The translations under genes were made by a program, and so were the position numbers. From NCBI GenBank assembly GCA_009699615.1, contig WLNV01000117.1:1-5554 (forward strand): 5,554 nucleotides of DNA, in the 5' to 3' direction. The notes below the pieces were generated by a model. It did no database searches. It saw nothing but the letters and a program-made list of their open reading frames with translations, and was not told the origin of the DNA. Below, one piece after another: positions 1 to 4,580 of this stretch. The DNA is from Actinomycetota bacterium. GTDB taxonomy: Bacteria > Actinomycetota > Thermoleophilia > Solirubrobacterales > Solirubrobacteraceae. The stretch's first letter is position 1. Every line of letters starts with the position of its first letter.

Positions 1-1725
1 GCCGACGGCAGCCTCGGCGCGGTGGCTGTCGACCCGAACGCCGCCTACCTCTCATTCGGGATTGGAATCGCGGCGGCATTGATTGTGCTGCTGCTCACAT
101 TTGGTTCTGCGGTCACGATGCTGCTGCCGATAATCACGGCGGTCTTTGGCGTCGCGACCGGGACGATGGTGATCACGCTTCTCTCCCACGTCAGCAGCGT
201 CCCCTCATCGGTTGGCGCGCTCGGCGGGATGATTGGGCTTGGCGTGGGAATCGATTACTCGCTCTTCGTTCTCTCAAGGCATCGAGAGCAGTTGGCCGAC
301 GGGATGGACATCACGGAGTCGATCGGGCGCTCGGTCGCAACCTCGGGCGCGGCAGTCCTGTTCGCAGGAACGACGGTCGTGATTGCGCTTTGCTCGCTCG
401 CGATCGCGGGGATCCCGATTGTCGCTCAGCTTGGCTACCTGTCGGCGATCTTCGTTATTACGGCGATCCTCTCAGCGCTGACGCTGCTGCCGGCCGTGCT
501 CGGCGCGCTCGGCAAGCGCTATGACGCGCTGCGACTGCCCGGCCTGCACAAAAGGACATCAAAGGCCATCGATCACGACAACAGCGGTTGGGCGCGTTGG
601 GCGAAAGGGATTGCCCGCCATCCATGGCCGCCGCTAATTGCTGCGATCGCGATCCTGGCTGTAATTGCGATCCCGACAACGAAGATGATCTTCGGGCAGA
701 TCGACACCGCCGCCGGCTCTAGCGAGTCGCAAGCCACGAAGGCCTACAACCTCAACTCGGCAGGTTTCGGCGAGGGCAGCAACGGCCCGATTCTCGTCGT
801 CGTCAAACTCAAGGGCGACTCCACCGACACCGCGGCGCTGGCAAAGCTGGAGAAAGCGATCAGCGCTGATCCGGACGTTCTCGCGCCGCCCGCGAAGCCT
901 TTCCCCAGCCCCGACGGCTCGATCGCCGTGGTCACTGTCGTGCCGAAGTCGGCGCCGCCGTCCGACGCAACCCAAGCTCTCGTCGACAGACTTCGCGTAC
1001 TGGCGCCGAAGGAACTAGCGGCAACCGGACAGGTTGCGTACGTCGGCGGCCAGACTGCCGCCTTCATTGACATCGCCGATGAGATCCAGAAGAAACTGCC
1101 GATCTCAATCCTGATCGTCGTCACGCTCAGCTTCCTGCTGCTGATGGTCGCGTTCCGCTCGGTGCTGGTGCCGCTGCAGGCGGCGTTCATGAACCTGCTC
1201 GGCGTCGCCGCCGCCTACGGGATGCTCGTTGCCGTCTTCCAGTGGGGCTGGGGAACCGATCTGATTGGCCTCAGCGGCTCGGTGCCGATCGTCTCGTTCG
1301 TGCCGCTGATGATGTTCGCGATCCTCTTCGGCCTTTCAATGGACTACGAGGTCTTCCTCGTAACCCACATTCAAGAGGAGTATGAACGCGGCGCCGATAA
1401 CGACACGGCAGTGGTGCGCGGCCTCTCGCGCAGCGCCCGCGTGATCACTTCGGCGGCGCTGATCATGGTCTGCGTCTTCCTCGGCTTCGTCACCGACCCC
1501 GACCCAACGACAAAACAGTTCGGCCTCGGGCTAGCGTTCGCCGTCGCAATCGACGCCACGATCGTTCGTTGCATGTTGGTGCCGGCACTGATGGTGATCG
1601 TTGGCAAGCGCAACTGGTGGCTGCCAAAGTGGCTGGCGAAGATCCTGCCGAAGGGAAGTATCGAAGGGACCGGCTTCTTCAAGAAGCTCGACGCTGAAGA
1701 GAAGGCCGCGGCGCAGCAGAGCTAG
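1..1725 (+). CDS. MMPL family (RND superfamily) transporter, C-terminal part, 5' truncated
   Basis: The frame is open from base 1, so the GTG at 22 is not the real start and the N-terminal helix plus most of the first extracytoplasmic domain are missing. Numbering residues from that GTG, a first membrane bundle spans about 8-165 and carries the MMPL signature GLGVGIDYSLFVLSRHRE, with Asp78-Tyr79. A seventh helix lies near 205-220, an extracytoplasmic domain near 221-360, and a second bundle near 361-530 with FGLSMDYEVFLVTHIQEE, Asp441-Tyr442. In MmpL3 such Asp-Tyr pairs in both bundles carry the proton relay, and both are intact here. The end (DATIVRCMLVPALM, then KRNWWLPKWL) is typical of the family, followed by a charged Lys/Glu tail. 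Family members export lipids, polyketides or drugs with proton motive force; the substrate cannot be told. It converges on the antiporter gene with overlapping stops. Confidence 0.93.
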   Translation, partial: ADGSLGAVAVDPNAAYLSFGIGIAAALIVLLLTFGSAVTMLLPIITAVFGVATGTMVITLLSHVSSVPSSVGALGGMIGLGVGIDYSLFVLSRHREQLADGMDITESIGRSVATSGAAVLFAGTTVVIALCSLAIAGIPIVAQLGYLSAIFVITAILSALTLLPAVLGALGKRYDALRLPGLHKRTSKAIDHDNSGWARWAKGIARHPWPPLIAAIAILAVIAIPTTKMIFGQIDTAAGSSESQATKAYNLNSAGFGEGSNGPILVVVKLKGDSTDTAALAKLEKAISADPDVLAPPAKPFPSPDGSIAVVTVVPKSAPPSDATQALVDRLRVLAPKELAATGQVAYVGGQTAAFIDIADEIQKKLPISILIVVTLSFLLLMVAFRSVLVPLQAAFMNLLGVAAAYGMLVAVFQWGWGTDLIGLSGSVPIVSFVPLMMFAILFGLSMDYEVFLVTHIQEEYERGADNDTAVVRGLSRSARVITSAALIMVCVFLGFVTDPDPTTKQFGLGLAFAVAIDATIVRCMLVPALMVIVGKRNWWLPKWLAKILPKGSIEGTGFFKKLDAEEKAAAQQS

Positions 1726-2987
1726 GCGGGCAGCGGCCCGCCGTCGAAGCCTTCCAGCTCGCGCTCGGCTTCGACATTCGGGTCGACGTCACCTTCGACT
1801 CGACCCGAGCGCAGACGCATTGCGATCAGCGGGAAGAACAGCGTCGAGAGAATCGCCGCACCAACTAGAGCCGCCGAGGTCGAGTCCTTCATCTCCCCGG
1901 CCTCAACTGCCACAGTTGTGATCGCCACGACCAGTGGCAACTGGGTTGCTGAGTAGAAAGCAAGTGCGAAGCGGTCGCGGAGCTGAAGCACGCCGCGATA
2001 GAGCAGCAGAGCGGGAATGCCGCGAACGAGGAGGAACAACGCCACAAACATCGGCAGTTTCAGCAGCCCGGCGGTGCTGCCCAACAGCGAATCAAGGTCG
2101 AAGTTCATTCCGCTGTAGATGAAGAAGAACGGGATCAGGAAGCCGTATCCGATGCCGACCAGCTTCGATTCGAGCACGGCGACCTCGCGGCCGCGGACGG
2201 CGAGGCGGGCGATCATTCCGGCTGCAAAGCCTCCCAAGAGCAGCTCCAGCCCGAGCCCGGAGGCAAAGAAGACGAGAATGAAGATCATCACGACGGCTAC
2301 GCGGACTGCGAGCTGGCTGCTGGACTCGAGTGTGCTCTCGACCGCCCCCCACGACCGCGGCACGATGCGAACGGCGGCGACGGCGGCAAGCACCGCAAGC
2401 ACGACAAAGGCAACAAGAATCTCGAAGTTCTTCGACGTCGTCGTCGTCAGCACGAGCGTCAGCAGCAGGATCGGGCCAAACTCGCCGATCGCACCGGCTC
2501 CGAGCAGGTAGGTGCCGAAGCGGGTGCGCATCTCACCCGCGTCGCTGAGTATTGGCACGAGCGTGCCGATCGCCGTCGTCGCCATCGCCGATCCGGTGTA
2601 GAGCAGCGAGAGAACCACACCGGCCCAGGCCAGTAAGCCGCCGATCCCGTAGGCGAGCACCAGCGAGAGGATCCAACCCGCGATCGCGAGGTTGAGCGCC
2701 TTGCCACGGATCCGCTGAAAATCAATTTCGTAGCCTGCGAAGAAGAACAGCATCCCGAGGCCAAGGTTCGCGAAGAACTGGACGAAATCGTCGGGAGTCG
2801 CAATATCCAACACCTGCGGCCCGATCACGATTCCAAACAGCAGTTCCAGCACGACGACCGGGATTGCCACTCGCGGCCCAATGAATGCGACTGCCAGCGC
2901 CGCGAGCGCGGCGGCGCTCACGATTACGAGGAACGAACCTTCGTCGACCTGCAGGCCGGAAGTAGCTACTGCGGTTATCACTGTCAT
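1722..2987 (-). CDS. Cation:proton antiporter, CPA2 / KefB-like (Na+/H+ exchanger domain)
   Basis: The protein has 421 residues and is almost entirely hydrophobic, with roughly 12 membrane segments, as expected of the Na+/H+ exchanger domain alone. Family marks, numbered from the ATG at 2987, are AGYEIDFQRIRG (about 84-95), SAMATTAIGTLVPIL (about 133-147), ESKLVGIGYGFLIPFFFIYSGMNFDL (within about 273-298) and SATQLPLVVAI (about 346-356). It should exchange a monovalent cation (Na+ or K+) for protons across the inner membrane. There is no C-terminal TrkA-N/RCK or universal-stress domain, only a short acidic tail. At the helix where CPA antiporters usually carry Asp-Asp or Asn-Asp, this protein reads GAIGEFGPIL, so Gly-Glu takes that place. 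I prefer the ATG at 2987 over the in-frame TTG at 2993; neither has a clear Shine-Dalgarno sequence. It lies 40 bases downstream of the lipoprotein gene on the same strand. The ion and direction are unknown. Confidence 0.9.
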   Translation of the reverse strand: MTVITAVATSGLQVDEGSFLVIVSAAALAALAVAFIGPRVAIPVVVLELLFGIVIGPQVLDIATPDDFVQFFANLGLGMLFFFAGYEIDFQRIRGKALNLAIAGWILSLVLAYGIGGLLAWAGVVLSLLYTGSAMATTAIGTLVPILSDAGEMRTRFGTYLLGAGAIGEFGPILLLTLVLTTTTSKNFEILVAFVVLAVLAAVAAVRIVPRSWGAVESTLESSSQLAVRVAVVMIFILVFFASGLGLELLLGGFAAGMIARLAVRGREVAVLESKLVGIGYGFLIPFFFIYSGMNFDLDSLLGSTAGLLKLPMFVALFLLVRGIPALLLYRGVLQLRDRFALAFYSATQLPLVVAITTVAVEAGEMKDSTSAALVGAAILSTLFFPLIAMRLRSGRVEGDVDPNVEAERELEGFDGGPLPA

Positions 2988-3027
2988 CGGCAAGCGCGAA
3001 GCCTAACCGATGGGTACCGCTAACCCA

Positions 3028-3414
3028 CTACTGGATGGCAGCCTTGCCGACGGCCGTGCCTTCAGCCCTAGAGAGCGAATTGAGCGACTTTGAGAATGCT
3101 GCGTTGTTGGCTGCGGCGAGCTCGTCGGAGCTGTTGACCACCATCTGCACATCGACCGACTTCTTGCTCATCTTGCCCGTCAGCGTGCAAGTGAACGCCT
3201 TCTCCTTCTCAACGTCGGTAGGGCACTTCAGGGTTACGCCTGCGCCCGTTGCCGCAGGGCCCTTGATCCCGGCAGACTTAAGCCCCGACTGGATCTCGGA
3301 GTTGAGCTGCTTGTTGAAGTTGTTGACAGCCTCGGTCGGGTCATACGCACCGCAAGCGGCGAGCGCGACGGTTGCTACTACGGCTGCGAGTACGGCGGCA
3401 AGCTTCTGGGTCAT
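3028..3414 (-). CDS. Small secreted lipoprotein, DUF4333-like
   Basis: The protein has 128 residues. It opens with MTQK and a hydrophobic Ala/Val stretch ending in the lipobox LAAC, so Cys21 should be lipid-modified after signal peptidase II cleavage and the protein anchored on the outer face of the membrane. The mature part is small and polar. Two further cysteines, Cys64 (VTLKCP) and Cys76 (FTCTLTG), are spaced as in DUF4333 proteins of actinobacteria, where they probably form a disulphide within a small beta domain. The ATG at 3414 is supported by an AGGGGA Shine-Dalgarno sequence seven bases upstream. The gene precedes the antiporter gene and may be cotranscribed with it. The role is unknown; such lipoproteins are widespread and of undefined function. 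The lipoprotein call is firm, while the family name rests on motif resemblance only. Confidence 0.82.
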   Translation of the reverse strand: MTQKLAAVLAAVVATVALAACGAYDPTEAVNNFNKQLNSEIQSGLKSAGIKGPAATGAGVTLKCPTDVEKEKAFTCTLTGKMSKKSVDVQMVVNSSDELAAANNAAFSKSLNSLSRAEGTAVGKAAIQ

Positions 3415-3421
3415 CGAGGGA

Positions 3422-3427
3422 TCCCCT
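3422..3427 (-). promoter_or_regulatory. Shine-Dalgarno sequence of the lipoprotein gene
   Basis: Read on the minus strand, AGGGGA lies seven bases before the ATG at 3414. It is the clearest ribosome binding site in the window and fixes the lipoprotein start. Confidence 0.65.
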
Positions 3428-3455
3428 GTCAGTTAGATGGCTCGTTCACCGGGAC

Positions 3456-3488
3456 GGTTTCACAGCCTTCAGACGCTGTCAAGAAACC
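3456..3488 (-). promoter_or_regulatory. Bulged inverted repeat upstream of the lipoprotein gene
   Basis: On the + strand GGTTTCACAGC (3456-3466) is answered by GCTGT-CAA-GAAACC (3475-3488). The arms pair over 11 bp with one three-base bulge around an eight-base loop. The right arm, read on the minus strand, contains a perfect TTGACA (3482-3477), which looks like a -35 box, but no -10 box follows at 16-18 bases. No T-run follows on either strand, so a terminator is unlikely. An operator or a structured leader of the lipoprotein gene, whose ATG is about 41 bases downstream, is the better guess. Confidence 0.4.
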
Positions 3489-3495
3489 ATCACTG

Positions 3496-3512
3496 GGCCG
3501 GCTGATCCGGCC
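3496..3512. repeat. Short perfect inverted repeat (GGCCGG-CTGAT-CCGGCC)
   Basis: Six GC pairs enclose a five-base loop in the spacer between the pentapeptide gene and the lipoprotein gene. It has no T-run. It may support termination together with the hairpin at 3529-3560, or mean nothing on its own in GC-rich DNA. Confidence 0.35.
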
Positions 3513-3528
3513 GCGCCTCCGCCTGTGA

Positions 3529-3560
3529 GCGCCCCGTCTGAGCATCGCTCGGCGGGGCGC
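3529..3560 (-). terminator. Probable terminator hairpin after the pentapeptide-repeat gene
   Basis: GCGCCCCG (3529-3536) pairs perfectly with CGGGGCGC (3553-3560). An inner four-pair stem, GAGC/GCTC, is closed by an ATC loop at 3540-3550. It begins 20 bases after the pentapeptide stop codon. On the minus strand no T-run follows, as is common for terminators of GC-rich bacteria; on the + strand the weak TTCTCT follows, but no + strand gene ends nearby. Confidence 0.55.
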
Positions 3561-3580
3561 TTCTCTGTGCGGTGTTGGTG

Positions 3581-4297
3581 CTAGTACGCGGGACAAGCTG
3601 AGAGTACGCCCGCCGTGTTTGTTGACGGCAGAGTGAGCATGCCGTTTTGACAGATCGTGTTGTAAAAGTAGGTACCGGTCAGGGTCGCGTAGGTCAGGGT
3701 CGCGTTGGTCAGGGTCGCGTTGGTCAGGGTCGCGTAGGTCAGGGTCGCGCCGTACAGGGTCGCGCCGTACAGGGTCGCGCCGTCTAGGTTCGCGTAGGTC
3801 AGGTTCGCGTAGGCCAGGGTCGCTCCGTCCAGGTCCGCGTAGGTCAGGCTCGCGTGGCTGAGGTTCGCGTTGGTCAGGTTCGCGCTGGACAGGTTCGCGT
3901 AGGACAGGTTCGCGTAGGACAGGCTCGCGAAGGACAGGTCCGCGTAGGACAGGTCCGCGCCTTGGCAGTTTGGTGCGCAGGCAGGGGTTTGCGATGCGCG
4001 CGCGCCCTTCTTTTTTGCGGTTGGCTTGGGGCCAAGCTTCGCACCCTTCAAGTTCGCTTTGCGAAGGTTCGCGTGGCTGAGGTTCGCTCCACGCAGATCG
4101 GCTTTGCTGAGGTTCGCGCCGCGAAGGTTTGCGTGGTCGAGGTTCACGCCCCGTAGGTTCTGGCCGCTGAGATTCGTACCAGCGCAGCTCGTCTTAGCTT
4201 TGATTACGCAGCCCTTGACGGTGCGAGCCTGCGCCGAACCAGCCAGCAGCGCGACCGATAGAAGTGACAGACAGAAAACCTTCGTAAAAGAACGCAT
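3581..4297 (-). CDS. Secreted pentapeptide-repeat protein with two repeat blocks
   Basis: I chose the ATG at 4297 because it opens a clean signal peptide (MRSFTK, hydrophobic core, then GSAQA as probable cleavage site near residue 24), giving 238 residues. The frame stays open up to a GTG at 4540, but that upstream stretch looks non-coding. Repeat block one covers about residues 38-88 (ANLRG, ANLSK, ADLRG types). A Lys-rich linker (89-110, with KKKGAR) separates it from block two, about 111-208, which drifts from ANLSY-type to ATLTN-type units. Pentapeptide repeats fold as a square right-handed beta-helix with Leu and Ala facing in. Cysteines sit near block ends (30, 38, 107, 111, 216, 235), possibly forming disulphides. 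The tail YNTICQNG resembles the NTxCPDG end common in secreted actinobacterial members. Being exported, it is unlikely to act on gyrase as Qnr and MfpA do. The target is unknown. There is no obvious ribosome binding site; TATCTT just before the start might be a -10 box of a nearly leaderless transcript. Confidence 0.9.
   Translation of the reverse strand: MRSFTKVFCLSLLSVALLAGSAQARTVKGCVIKAKTSCAGTNLSGQNLRGVNLDHANLRGANLSKADLRGANLSHANLRKANLKGAKLGPKPTAKKKGARASQTPACAPNCQGADLSYADLSFASLSYANLSYANLSSANLTNANLSHASLTYADLDGATLAYANLTYANLDGATLYGATLYGATLTYATLTNATLTNATLTYATLTGTYFYNTICQNGMLTLPSTNTAGVLSACPAY
3681..3959 (-). repeat. 15-bp tandem DNA repeat encoding pentapeptide block two
   Basis: The core AGG(G/T/C)(T/C)CGC recurs every 15 bases on the + strand, starting at 3681, 3696, 3711 and onward to 3951, giving 19 units in register. 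The seven units starting at 3681-3771 share AGGGTCGCG exactly, and adjacent units are identical in places, so that end looks recently expanded. Each unit encodes one pentapeptide on the minus strand. Confidence 0.9.
4034..4186 (-). repeat. Diverged 15-bp repeats encoding pentapeptide block one
   Basis: About ten five-residue units of the AxLxx kind are encoded here, in register with each other but less alike in DNA than the block at 3681-3959. This suggests that it is the older block, or one under stronger selection. Confidence 0.75.
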
Positions 4298-4580
4298 CGC
4301 GGAAAGATACGAAATCCGCCGGGCGGGCGCGCAGGTACACCCAACAATCCCGGTTCGCCGTCCCGGTTGGCTGTTGCTGCCACTTTGCTGCCACCCCCCT
4401 GCTTTGGCGAGTGTCAGCCGGGCGAAAGTCTCGTCTTTACTGAAGGGAGAGACGACAGAACTCCAAAACCCCTGCTCAGGCTCACTTCCAGGGCGGCGAA
4501 AAGCCAGTTTTGTACACCTGCGCACCGGGATTCTGTACACGAAGACCTCAGTTCGCCCGTACCCAACCCCTGTTCGGCGG
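4298..4580. other. Gene-free spacer rich in short repeats
   Basis: This 283-base stretch lies between the NHL/FN3 gene and the pentapeptide gene. I see no convincing gene, tRNA or known riboswitch. The frame of the pentapeptide gene is open across most of it, but its translation has no signal or family look. It contains TGTACAC twice (4511-4517, 4534-4540), TTGCTGCCAC twice (4374-4383, 4385-4394), TCCCGGTT twice (4348-4355, 4361-4368), CCCCTG(C/T)T three times (from 4397, 4469 and 4567), and an inverted pair at 4326-4339 and 4511-4526. It must hold the promoter of the pentapeptide gene and the end of the NHL/FN3 transcript, but I find no clear promoter or strong terminator. Confidence 0.6.
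4374..4394. repeat. Perfect 10-base direct repeat with 11-base period
   Basis: TTGCTGCCAC occurs at 4374-4383 and again at 4385-4394, one base apart, so both copies fall on the same face of the helix. It could be a pair of protein binding sites or a leftover of a mobile element. Its position is about 80-95 bases upstream of the pentapeptide gene start. Confidence 0.6.

Noticed and set aside
2119..2511. A + strand reading frame of 130 codons inside the antiporter gene
   Set aside because: It is antisense to a well-supported membrane protein gene, has Ser/Thr/Arg-rich low-complexity translation and no family marks.
3035..3436. A + strand reading frame of 133 codons opposite the lipoprotein gene
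   Set aside because: The minus strand has a lipobox, paired Cys and a good ribosome binding site; the + frame is its mirror and has none of these.
3454..3482. A complete sigma-70 promoter built on TTGACA at 3482-3477
   Set aside because: At the normal 17-base spacing the -10 position reads AACCGT, which is a poor match, and the hexamer is part of a hairpin arm.
3681..3959. CRISPR array
   Set aside because: The 15-base period has no spacers, stays in one reading frame and encodes pentapeptides.
4340..4510. A tRNA or riboswitch in the spacer
   Set aside because: Short GGTTCG and GCAAAG strings hint at a T-arm or a GEMM-like core, but no cloverleaf or conserved riboswitch core could be assembled.
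4298..4540. An 81-residue N-terminal extension of the pentapeptide protein from a GTG at 4540
   Set aside because: The internal ATG at 4297 begins a clean signal peptide, while the upstream reading has no family look and would bury that signal; the stretch is repeat-rich spacer.
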